Of a stretch of 6,162 nt of DNA, positions 1-5,235 are shown piece by piece. The notes under the pieces were generated by a model that saw nothing but the letters and a program-made list of their open reading frames with translations, did no database searches and was not told the DNA's origin. The position numbers and the translations under genes are program-made. Position 1 is the first letter of the stretch. Every line of letters starts with the position of its first letter. This DNA is from Anaerolineales bacterium. GTDB taxonomy: Bacteria > Chloroflexota > Anaerolineae > Anaerolineales > E44-bin32. Location: the NCBI GenBank assembly GCA_030668545.1, contig DAOUTT010000144.1, positions 1 through 6,162 of the forward strand, written 5' to 3'.

Positions 1-86
1 CGGATGTTTCGCAGCTCAGCCGAGTATTAAACCGTCTAGAGGCCCTTCCGAATGTCCTCGAAGCCCGGCGCATACGTCCAGGCTGA
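1..86 (+). CDS. relA: 3' end of a RelA/SpoT-type (p)ppGpp synthetase/hydrolase (C-terminal ACT domain), partial
   Basis: Only the last 27 codons are present, ending in TGA at 84-86; the reading frame starts at base 3. The peptide contains LSRVLNRLEALPNVLEARR, which matches the final strand and helix of the ACT domain closing long RelA/SpoT proteins; the E. coli RelA tail has the comparable pattern of SRVL, then a helix, then P-(N/D)-V and ARR. Such proteins make or degrade the alarmone (p)ppGpp during starvation, and the ACT domain senses the state of the ribosome or amino acids. The catalytic domains lie outside the window, so the assignment rests on this short tail. Another ACT-domain protein is possible. 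No terminator is visible after the stop, and the next promoter begins 15 bases later. Confidence 0.65.
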   Translation, partial: DVSQLSRVLNRLEALPNVLEARRIRPG

Positions 87-100
87 GCCGCCGGATTGAA

Positions 101-109
101 TGTTATAAT
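101..109 (+). promoter_or_regulatory. Extended -10 promoter element for the VKOR operon
   Basis: TGTTATAAT is a perfect TGn plus TATAAT extended -10. No good -35 hexamer is seen 16-18 bp upstream (around 81-86), which is tolerated when the TG extension is present. Transcription would start near 115-118 and leave a leader of roughly 125 nt before the ATG at 241. The same TGn-TATAAT form recurs at two minus-strand gene starts in this window, which supports it as a real element. Confidence 0.55.
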
Positions 110-240
110 TTCGCCTTCAATAACAATGCAGCGATAGATGTGCCTGGGTTCGTTCTACCTTTGGACCTGAGGCGCCGAACGGGAAATCAACCCTGTTACG
201 ATTTCGCTATGTATTTCAAGATTCTTAGACTGGACGGTAT
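110..240 (+). promoter_or_regulatory. Untranslated leader upstream of the VKOR gene, with a possible 10-codon upstream ORF
   Basis: This 131-base stretch has no gene of normal size and I recognise no RNA family in it. It holds a three-codon ORF (126-137) and a ten-codon ORF, MCLGSFYLWT, at 138-170. A small hairpin pairs AAC-GGG (178-183) with CCC-T-GTT (191-197), with one bulged base. A competing pairing joins GTTCG (148-152) to CGAAC (176-180) and uses some of the same bases. There is no T tract, so this is not a finished terminator. A regulatory role is only a possibility. The Shine-Dalgarno sequence before the ATG is weak (GGACGG at most). Confidence 0.25.
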
Positions 241-687
241 ATGAAAGCAAAATCCCAATCAGAACCCCTTTGGCTTGCATCCGTTTTACTCGCATTAACC
301 GGCGCAGTTGATTCCGCTTACCTGGCGTTCCTTAAGTTTACGGGTACAGTAGCCGCGTGTTCGGATATTGGCGATTGCGAAGCGGTCAACAACAGCAAGT
401 ACGCAGAAATCGGTGGTATTCCACTCGCCCTCCTGGGATTACTTGGATATCTCGCGATTCTGGCATTTCTCATCCTTGAAACACAGTTCCCGAGCTGGAG
501 AGATGTCTTGCATTTAGGTGTTTTTGGGTTTACTCTGGCAGGGACGATATATTCAGTTTACCTGACGTATATTGAGATCTTTGTTTTACATGCTGTCTGC
601 CCTTACTGCGTGGTCTCAGCAGTCGTGATGCTGCTTCTTTTCGCGATCAGCATAATCCGCCTGCGAAAACTGGGATTAGATCATTAG
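241..687 (+). CDS. VKOR family membrane protein (vitamin K epoxide reductase-like disulfide-forming enzyme)
   Basis: The 148-residue protein is mostly hydrophobic, with about four membrane segments (near 11-30, 57-79, 91-112 and 118-140). It carries the full VKOR cysteine set: a loop pair C40 and C46 (C-x5-C), then S52 in NNSKYAEIGG, and the active-site CPYC at 120-123. Bacterial VKOR homologues reoxidise DsbA-like thioredoxin-fold partners and pass the electrons to quinone, so they drive disulfide formation outside the membrane. There is no fused thioredoxin domain, so the partner must be encoded elsewhere; none is in the window. The ATG at 241 is followed directly by a short polar N-terminus and the first membrane helix, which fits the family. 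The stop at 685-687 overlaps the ribosome-binding site of the next gene, so the two are probably co-translated. Family call is firm; physiological partner and quinone are inferred. Confidence 0.9.
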   Translation: MKAKSQSEPLWLASVLLALTGAVDSAYLAFLKFTGTVAACSDIGDCEAVNNSKYAEIGGIPLALLGLLGYLAILAFLILETQFPSWRDVLHLGVFGFTLAGTIYSVYLTYIEIFVLHAVCPYCVVSAVVMLLLFAISIIRLRKLGLDH

Positions 688-693
688 AGGAGG
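686..693 (+). promoter_or_regulatory. Shine-Dalgarno site of the small acidic protein gene
   Basis: AGAGGAGG lies nine bases before the GTG at 703 and overlaps the last two bases of the VKOR stop codon. It is the strongest ribosome-binding site on the plus strand and decides the GTG start. The overlap indicates translational coupling of the two genes. Confidence 0.75.
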
Positions 694-702
694 TTCCAGA
701 AG

Positions 703-939
703 GTGCCTCGAATTCGATGCCATTATTTTGATTGTGTCTATCTCGAGGATGGATTTTGCGGAATAGCATCTGTTGAGATTGATCCAGACGAAGGATGCCG
801 GACGTATAAACACATAGGTGAATCACCGGATGATGAAGACTGGGACGATGAGAATCTCGAGGAAATCTGGGATGAGGATGAAGAAGACCTTGACGACGAG
901 GACGATAAGGCCGATGATTGGTTGAATGTTGACGATTAA
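703..939 (+). CDS. Small four-cysteine protein with an acidic tail (DUF1540-like N-terminus), function unknown
   Basis: The 78-residue protein has two parts. Residues 1-40 hold four cysteines (C6, C11, C19, C32) in the arrangement C-x4-C-x7-C-x12-C, with RIRCHYFDC, CVYLEDGFC and CRTY around them. This resembles the small DUF1540-type cysteine motif and could bind a metal such as zinc. Residues 43-78 are almost all acidic: by my count 24 of 36 are Asp or Glu, with tryptophans at 47, 56 and 73. There is no signal peptide or membrane segment, so the protein is probably cytosolic. It starts with GTG behind a strong ribosome-binding site, 15 bases after the VKOR gene, and is the last gene before the terminator. 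The gene is convincing because of its ribosome-binding site, position and cysteine pattern; its function is not known, and the link to redox chemistry through VKOR is a guess. Confidence 0.8.
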   Translation: MPRIRCHYFDCVYLEDGFCGIASVEIDPDEGCRTYKHIGESPDDEDWDDENLEEIWDEDEEDLDDEDDKADDWLNVDD

Positions 940-970
940 CCGGAAGTGCATTGTTGTTTAGAACATGTGA

Positions 971-995
971 GTGGCGTTGACGAATCAATTGCCAC
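971..995 (+). other. Hairpin in the 3' untranslated region
   Basis: GTGGC (971-975) pairs with GCCAC (991-995), and TTGA (977-980) with TCAA (985-988). G976 can wobble-pair with U989, and the tetraloop is CGAA. No T tract follows, so it is not a terminator by itself. It sits between the last plus-strand stop codon and the real terminator and may protect the mRNA end, but it could be chance. Confidence 0.35.
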
Positions 996-1011
996 CCAAA
1001 ATCGAAAACTA

Positions 1012-1036
1012 AAAAAGCGCCCTTAAGGCGCTTTTT
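1012..1036. terminator. Bidirectional intrinsic terminator between convergent genes
   Basis: GCGCC (1017-1021) pairs with GGCGC (1027-1031) around the loop CTTAA. Five A bases precede and five T bases follow the stem, extending the pairing and giving a U tract in either direction. It lies between the plus-strand gene ending at 939 and the minus-strand gene ending at 1062, so it most likely terminates both. Confidence 0.9.
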
Positions 1037-1061
1037 AGATACGTTATATGGGGGTAACGGG

Positions 1062-1793
1062 TTACTCTCCCTCAGTCTTTGTTACAGTTTGAACCTTGTG
1101 GCTAAGGGTCCGGCTGTAGATATCTTCCAGTTCCTTGCGTTTCTTAGTTGTCGTTTTCACGTCTGCTGCAGAGGTTTCCACATCGTTGTCAGGTCCATCG
1201 ATGGCTTCTCGCAGAGCAATTTCCATCGCGGTTGGGAGTACTTCTTCGGGTTCGTCATCTAGCTCTTCAACCATTTCCGCAGCCTTCATGCTCAGGCGTA
1301 CCTGTCGCTTCTGACTATCTACTTCGAGCACACTCACTTCCACTTTTTCCCCGACCTTAACGATTTCACCGGGGTCAGAGACATATTCATCACGCATTTC
1401 GCTAACGTGTACTAATCCTGGTCGCTCAGCTCCGATGTCAACGAATGCACCGAATTTTTCAAGCCTGATGACTTCGCCTGAGTATTTATTGCCCGGTCGA
1501 ATATCCTTCCAATTGAGTGCGACTGGCTTGATCAGCGTGAGGTCTAGGCGATTGGCGTTCGGATCGACTTTAAGAACCCAGACGTCTACTTCGTCACCTA
1601 GCTGGACGATGTCTTCTACTCGGTTGATCTTCCCTTTCTTCAATTGCGAGATATGAATTAAACCTTGCTGTTTTAAGCCAACATCGACGAATGCGCCGAA
1701 GAGTTCGATTTTGGAAATCTTTCCATGAAGTTTCTGGGCTGGCTTGAGATCTTTCAGTGATTTGGTGGATTGGGGTTCTTCTTTTTCGGTCAC
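1062..1793 (-). CDS. S1 RNA-binding domain protein (two S1 domains, ribosomal protein S1-like)
   Basis: From the GTG at 1793 the protein has 243 residues. Two S1 (OB-fold) domains follow each other: about 19-90, with KIELFGAFVDVG and GLIHISQL, and about 100-170, with RLEKFGAFVDIG and GLVHVSEM. These are the typical S1 signatures for binding single-stranded RNA. After them come an acidic stretch (EELDDEPEE, near 176-184) and a charged tail with KKRKELEDIYSRTL. Ribosomal S1 proteins usually have four to six such domains, so this is a compact S1-like protein, probably acting on mRNA or the ribosome in the cytosol. Start choice: AAAGGTG lies five bases before the GTG, and the N-terminus VTEKEEP is the usual acidic lead-in. 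The frame stays open to an ATG at 1853, which would add 20 residues and has a possible site AGGCGGG, but a TGGTATAAT promoter lies inside that extension. The start is therefore likely but not certain; the family is firm. Confidence 0.85.
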   Translation of the reverse strand: MTEKEEPQSTKSLKDLKPAQKLHGKISKIELFGAFVDVGLKQQGLIHISQLKKGKINRVEDIVQLGDEVDVWVLKVDPNANRLDLTLIKPVALNWKDIRPGNKYSGEVIRLEKFGAFVDIGAERPGLVHVSEMRDEYVSDPGEIVKVGEKVEVSVLEVDSQKRQVRLSMKAAEMVEELDDEPEEVLPTAMEIALREAIDGPDNDVETSAADVKTTTKKRKELEDIYSRTLSHKVQTVTKTEGE

Positions 1794-1838
1794 GTATACA
1801 CCTTTCTGGGCCTGCATAGGAGCTTGCAGAGCGGTCAG

Positions 1839-1847
1839 ATTATACCA
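1839..1847 (-). promoter_or_regulatory. Extended -10 promoter element for the S1-domain gene
   Basis: On the minus strand this reads TGGTATAAT, a perfect extended -10. Transcription would begin near 1832, about 39 bases before the GTG at 1793 and downstream of the alternative ATG at 1853. No convincing -35 is seen at 1862-1867 (ACCAGG). Confidence 0.5.
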
Positions 1848-1892
1848 CGGCATTTTTCCCGCCTGGTCTCGGGATTTGGGTCACACGAGTGA

Positions 1893-1901
1893 GTTATAGC
1901 A
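1893..1901 (-). promoter_or_regulatory. Possible second extended -10 element upstream of the S1-domain gene
   Basis: The minus strand reads TGCTATAAC, one base from the ideal TGnTATAAT. It would start transcripts near 1886, allowing translation from either the ATG at 1853 or the GTG at 1793. No -35 is evident. It lies in the gap between the solute-binding gene and the S1 gene. Confidence 0.3.
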
Positions 1902-1903
1902 AC

Positions 1904-1918
1904 GATCAAGGGTTGATC
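1904..1918. repeat. Short perfect inverted repeat downstream of the solute-binding gene
   Basis: GATCAA and TTGATC are separated by three bases. The six-bp stem lies just after the stop codon at 1930 and just upstream of the possible promoter at 1893-1901. It lacks a T tract, so it is a poor terminator. It could be a weak 3' end or an operator, or chance. Confidence 0.3.
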
Positions 1919-1929
1919 TGCCGCTGCGC

Positions 1930-3633
1930 CTAGGGTTGAGATGTTTCTTCTTTTTCTGGCGATACTCCCCGGCGGGCAACGAGGTACCAATCGAAAACAG
2001 TGTTGAAACGGTCACTAGGGTTGAATAGTGGTCCAACAGTCACACCCTGTACCTGAGCATCAATACCGTAATTATAGATCGGGTAATACATGAGGATCGA
2101 TGGGACCTGATCCTGGAACCGGTATTGAAAGCTGGTGTATAAATCCGAGCGTCGCCCACGATCTGGTGTTGTGCGCGCCTGCTCAAGCCAAATACTGATA
2201 TTGCGATCTGAAAAACCGCTGTAATTCTGCCCTGTTTCTGTTTGCGAGTCGTGCCATAACGAGTAAGGGTCAGGGTCCGGGTAACTTCCAAGATCCAACT
2301 CTGTGAGGGCGGCTTGATAATCACGCGGTTGGAGGAAATCGTTTAGAAGACTGTCGGATGAGACAGGGACCAATTCAACTTGGATGGCAATCGCTTCCCA
2401 ATATTGTTTAACCAATTCGGCGATTTGAGTATTTGTATCATCTTCAAGATGGACCAGCTCGAGGGAGAGGATTTCTTCGTCTTTCACACGTTGATATTCA
2501 GGTGTTCCCGGTGATGCGCCGGCAGGAAGTTCCCAGCCCTCACTCTCAAGAATTTGGGCTGCCTCGTCTGGATCGAAGGGAAGAGCTTTGATACCCTCGG
2601 CAAAAGCCCAGGTGCCAGGCATGATTGGTCCTATGGATTGGACTGCCTGTCCCAAGAAGACTTGATCGATAATCCATTGGCGGTTAATCGCTATGGCTAA
2701 CGCTCGTCTTACCGTCTTCTCGGAGAGGAAGTCTTTCTCGGGATTCTGTAGATTAAGAAAAATCAAGCCCAGGCGCGGGAGCCGTGCGGAGTGAACATTC
2801 ATCGAAGGAAGAGATAGGCCTTCGCTCAGGATACTCTCCCCTAGGTACCCAATACCCTTGACCTCGCCATTGTTGTAGGCCTTAAGGGCGTCTTGTTCAT
2901 TCTCGAAGAGAATGAGTTCGATGCGCTCGAGAAAGGGTTGCTGGCCGTAAAATTCATCGAAGGCTACCAGGCTTACGCCGGTTATTAGGTTTTCTTCCAG
3001 GATAAATTGATCAAGGCGAAATGGTCCGGTTCCAATGGGATCTAGGTTGAAAGGATGGTCGATAAGATCGCCTGCGCTCACACCGCGCAGTAGGTGATCA
3101 GGAAGTAAGCCGACGGACAGGTAATCTAGAAAGGGCGCAAATGGTTCCGGCAGTTGGAATTGGACACGGCGATCATCCAGTCGGATGATGTTGACCTGGT
3201 TCCAGAGCTCGTGGATATCTTCTGGTCCTGGGTAGTTATCGTCCTGAAGTTTGGAATATGTATAAATAATGTCGTCCGAGGTGACGGGTTCACCATCGTG
3301 CCAGACAGCATCCTCCCGTAATGTGAAAGTGTAAAGCGTCGCGTCTGCCGAAATCGACCAGGCTGCCGCCAGGTCGGGAACTGGGATTCCACGGGAGTCG
3401 AAATGCAGGAGTCCATGGTATATCAACCGATCAATATCACGGTCAGGCTGATTGGAGAAATCAAGGATGGGGTTCAGACGGATGATCTCACCAATTAGCG
3501 CTTCGCTGTGGACGCCACCGGTAACCGGTTGGGCAGGCGCCGTGACCTGATCAGGTGTCTGACCGATCAACAAGACGACCACCAGGGCAAGACCACCTAT
3601 TGCAATAAGTAATTGCCAGCGAATGTTGCGCAT
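1930..3633 (-). CDS. Membrane-anchored ABC transporter solute-binding protein, family 5 (oligopeptide/dipeptide type)
   Basis: The 567-residue protein belongs to the extracytoplasmic solute-binding family 5 (DppA/OppA-like). Visible family marks are GEIIRLNPILD near 48-58, the signature DAVWHDGEPVTSDDIIYTY at 108-126, IGTGPFRL at 200-207, the helix VRRALAIAINRQWIIDQVFLG at 308-328 and DPDPYSLWHD at 453-462. Family members capture peptides or other solutes outside the membrane and hand them to an ABC permease. The N-terminus has one basic-flanked hydrophobic segment (about 7-24) and no cysteine, so there is no lipobox; the protein is probably held by this uncleaved anchor or released by signal peptidase. 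The start ATG at 3633 fits the signal, but no clear Shine-Dalgarno precedes it. It follows secG by 42 bases and probably shares its transcript. No permease or ATPase gene is adjacent, so the substrate cannot be named. Confidence 0.92.
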   Translation of the reverse strand: MRNIRWQLLIAIGGLALVVVLLIGQTPDQVTAPAQPVTGGVHSEALIGEIIRLNPILDFSNQPDRDIDRLIYHGLLHFDSRGIPVPDLAAAWSISADATLYTFTLREDAVWHDGEPVTSDDIIYTYSKLQDDNYPGPEDIHELWNQVNIIRLDDRRVQFQLPEPFAPFLDYLSVGLLPDHLLRGVSAGDLIDHPFNLDPIGTGPFRLDQFILEENLITGVSLVAFDEFYGQQPFLERIELILFENEQDALKAYNNGEVKGIGYLGESILSEGLSLPSMNVHSARLPRLGLIFLNLQNPEKDFLSEKTVRRALAIAINRQWIIDQVFLGQAVQSIGPIMPGTWAFAEGIKALPFDPDEAAQILESEGWELPAGASPGTPEYQRVKDEEILSLELVHLEDDTNTQIAELVKQYWEAIAIQVELVPVSSDSLLNDFLQPRDYQAALTELDLGSYPDPDPYSLWHDSQTETGQNYSGFSDRNISIWLEQARTTPDRGRRSDLYTSFQYRFQDQVPSILMYYPIYNYGIDAQVQGVTVGPLFNPSDRFNTVFDWYLVARRGVSPEKEETSQP

Positions 3634-3675
3634 AAAGGGATGGGGTAGTTGAAACCGAAGCGGGTCTGAGCGGGG

Positions 3676-3906
3676 TTATCCGACCAGAATAACAGTCGCC
3701 AGGGCAAGAGTGAAGAAAGCGAAGCTTAGACCAATGGTGACATTAAAGAGCAGGCGTTCAATTCCCCGCCGCACATGGAAACCGGCGCCTCCAAAGTCAC
3801 CACCTCCACCCAGACCTCCAAGACCAGCGCCGCGACTCTGCAGAATAATGATTGCGATAAGTGCGACGGAGACAATCGACAATACAATATTGAGATAGAA
3901 TTCCAC
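3676..3906 (-). CDS. secG: Preprotein translocase subunit SecG
   Basis: The 76-residue protein has the size and plan of SecG: membrane helix 1 at about 4-22, the conserved LQSRGAGLGG at 22-31, a glycine-rich cytoplasmic loop with DFGGAGF (37-43), the basic RRGIERLLF, and membrane helix 2 at about 56-75. SecG is the small accessory subunit of the SecYEG channel and helps SecA-driven export. The start is GTG at 3904-3906, set by a perfect AGGAGG seven bases upstream; no earlier start is needed. The gene has its own promoter (4029-4057) and leads a likely two-gene unit with the exported solute-binding protein downstream. Upstream on the same strand lie prfB and ftsY, so three protein-synthesis and export genes are clustered. 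Confidence 0.93.
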   Translation of the reverse strand: MEFYLNIVLSIVSVALIAIIILQSRGAGLGGLGGGGDFGGAGFHVRRGIERLLFNVTIGLSFAFFTLALATVILVG

Positions 3907-3913
3907 GCAAGTT

Positions 3914-3919
3914 CCTCCT
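3914..3919 (-). promoter_or_regulatory. Shine-Dalgarno site of secG
   Basis: The minus strand reads AGGAGG, seven bases before the GTG start at 3906. It is a perfect anti-16S match and fixes the non-ATG start. Confidence 0.85.
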
Positions 3920-3972
3920 AGTGTACCTGTCCACCCGAAAGAGAGATGTTTTTCTTAATCAAATGGATATCC

Positions 3973-4022
3973 GCTCATGATGTCCCATCCAATATCATTG
4001 AAAGGGGCATGAACTCATGAGC
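3973..4022 (-). repeat. Inverted repeat in the secG leader
   Basis: GCTCATGA (3973-3980) is exactly complementary to TCATGAGC (4015-4022), with 34 bases between. The right arm sits at the predicted 5' end of the secG transcript, so the two arms would close an eight-bp stem in the leader RNA. The leader, about 115 nt, contains no gene. The function is unknown, and no T tract follows the stem. Confidence 0.4.
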
Positions 4023-4028
4023 CGCCGG

Positions 4029-4057
4029 ATTATAGCAGAGGCGTGATGCGCCGACAA
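4029..4057 (-). promoter_or_regulatory. Promoter of secG (-35 TTGTCG, extended -10 TGCTATAAT)
   Basis: The minus strand has TTGTCG at 4052-4057, a 17-bp spacer and TATAAT at 4029-4034, with the TG extension at 4036-4037. This is the best promoter in the window. It lies between prfB and secG, with transcription predicted to begin near 4022. Confidence 0.75.
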
Positions 4058-4084
4058 GATGGAAGCAAGCCTTGGAACCATCCA

Positions 4085-5177
4085 TTAGGATTTTTCTCCG
4101 ATCGTGGATCGGAGGTACATCTCGATGAACGGATCGATCTTTCCATCCAGAACCGCATTTGCGTTACCGATTTCAAACTCGGTCCGGTGATCTTTTACCA
4201 TCTGGTAAGGATGTAAAACATAGGAGCGGATCTGGTTTCCCCATTCGGCTTTGATGTGATCCCCTTTAATTTGGGCCAGTTCTTTCGCTTGTTCTTGGTG
4301 CTGGATGTCTAGCAGGCGGGCGCGAAGCACCCGCATTGCGTTTTCTTTGTTCTGCAATTGAGATCGCTCGTTCTGGCAAGTGGCGACGATACCGGTTGGG
4401 ATGTGCGTAATCCGCACCGCAGTGTCGTTCTTTTGAACGCTCTGGCCGCCTGCGCCTGCGGATCGATAAGTGTCGATGCGCAAATCAGATGGGTTAATTT
4501 GGAGTTCTCCTGTGGTCTCGACCTGTGGAAGAACTTCTACTAGTGCAAATGATGTGTGCCGCCTGCTGGCAGAATCAAAGGGTGACAATCGGACTAACCG
4601 GTGGACCCCTCTCTCTGATTTGAGGTATCCGTAGGTAAAATTGCCCTCGATGTATATTGTAGTGCTTTTGATCCCTGCTTCCTCACCTTCGCTAGTGTCT
4701 AGTATCTCGGTATCGTATTTGTGTGCCTCCGCCCAGCGGAGGTACATTCGCTGCAGCATAGCAGCCCAATCCTGTGAATCAGTCCCTCCGGCGCCTGCAT
4801 GAATGGCAAGAATTGCGTTCTCCTTATCATATTGACCGGAGAGGAGAGCTTGAGTCTCACGTCGGTTAACTTCATCCTGAAGCTCTACCAGCTCTTTTTC
4901 AAGATCGCCGCGTATTTCGTCATCCTCGAGGGAAGCCAGCTCAATAGCGTCGATGGTTCGCTGCTGGAGTGCGTGCCAGCCATCGATATCTCGTTGTAAA
5001 CGAGCGAGGCTGCGCATCGTCGATTTTGCTTCAGTGGGGTTATCCCAAAGATTCGGGGCTTCAGTGGCTTTTTTGGTTTTCTCTAACCGAGCTTCGCTTT
5101 TAGCGAAGTCAAAGCCGCACCAGGAGATCTTGGATTTGTGCTTGAACTTCGTTGAATTGTGCTTGTAAACCTTCCAT
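4085..5177 (-). CDS. prfB: Peptide chain release factor 2 (RF2), made by programmed +1 frameshifting
   Basis: RF2 releases the finished chain at UGA and UAA codons. The gene starts at the ATG at 5177, with GGAAGG seven bases upstream (5185-5190). Codons 1-22 (MEGLQAQFNEVQAQIQDLLVRL) end at TGA 5109-5111. A +1 shift at CTT TGA C continues in the frame that ends at 4085 and gives 363 residues, the usual RF2 length. Diagnostic parts of the shifted product are AGAGGTDSQDW at about 127-137, the stop-codon-reading tripeptide SPF at 198-200 and the catalytic GGQ at 243-245. SPF rather than PxT identifies RF2, not RF1. The second frame also has an ATG at 5206, but it would replace the normal N-terminus with an unrelated 32-residue stretch (MNSCKGKV...), so it is rejected. 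The gene follows ftsY by 58 bases with no terminator between and is probably co-transcribed. Frameshifting should depend on RF2 level, giving autoregulation as known for this gene in many bacteria. Confidence 0.95.
5108..5121 (-). promoter_or_regulatory. Programmed +1 ribosomal frameshift site of prfB
   Basis: The minus strand reads GGTG, then CGG, then CTT TGA C. CTT TGA C is the classic RF2 slip site: when TGA is slow to be read, the ribosome moves from CTT to GAC. GGTG can pair with the anti-Shine-Dalgarno of 16S RNA and ends three bases before CTT, the same distance as the stimulatory element in E. coli, though it is weaker than AGGGGG. A back-up TAA follows in the original frame at 5100-5102. 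Confidence 0.92.
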
Positions 5178-5184
5178 TGGATAA

Positions 5185-5190
5185 CCTTCC
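5185..5190 (-). promoter_or_regulatory. Shine-Dalgarno site of prfB
   Basis: The minus strand reads GGAAGG, seven bases before the ATG at 5177. It supports this start rather than the ATG at 5206, which lies upstream of the site. Confidence 0.6.
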
Positions 5191-5235
5191 CTTTACAGGA
5201 ATTCATTCATTTCACGTTAATAGTGTTTGTATGAC

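Noticed and set aside
110..240. A known structured RNA (6S, SRP RNA or a riboswitch) in the VKOR leader
   Set aside because: I see none of the conserved sequence blocks of these families and only short stems.
647..988. Minus-strand open frame opposite the small acidic gene
   Set aside because: It is an antisense shadow of the GA-rich acidic codons, is rich in His, Arg and Pro, has no ribosome-binding site and crosses two well supported genes.
1904..1918. GATCAA/TTGATC as terminator of the solute-binding gene
   Set aside because: The stem is six bp, AT-rich and has no T tract in either direction, so it was listed only as an inverted repeat.
3126..3416. Alternative minus-strand frame inside the solute-binding gene
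   Set aside because: It lies within a clear full-length family-5 gene, shows no family features and is a shadow frame.
4085..5206. A single-frame prfB starting at ATG 5206
   Set aside because: Its first 32 residues do not resemble RF2, the Shine-Dalgarno lies downstream of it, and the 5177 start with the CTT TGA C shift gives the normal RF2 N-terminus.
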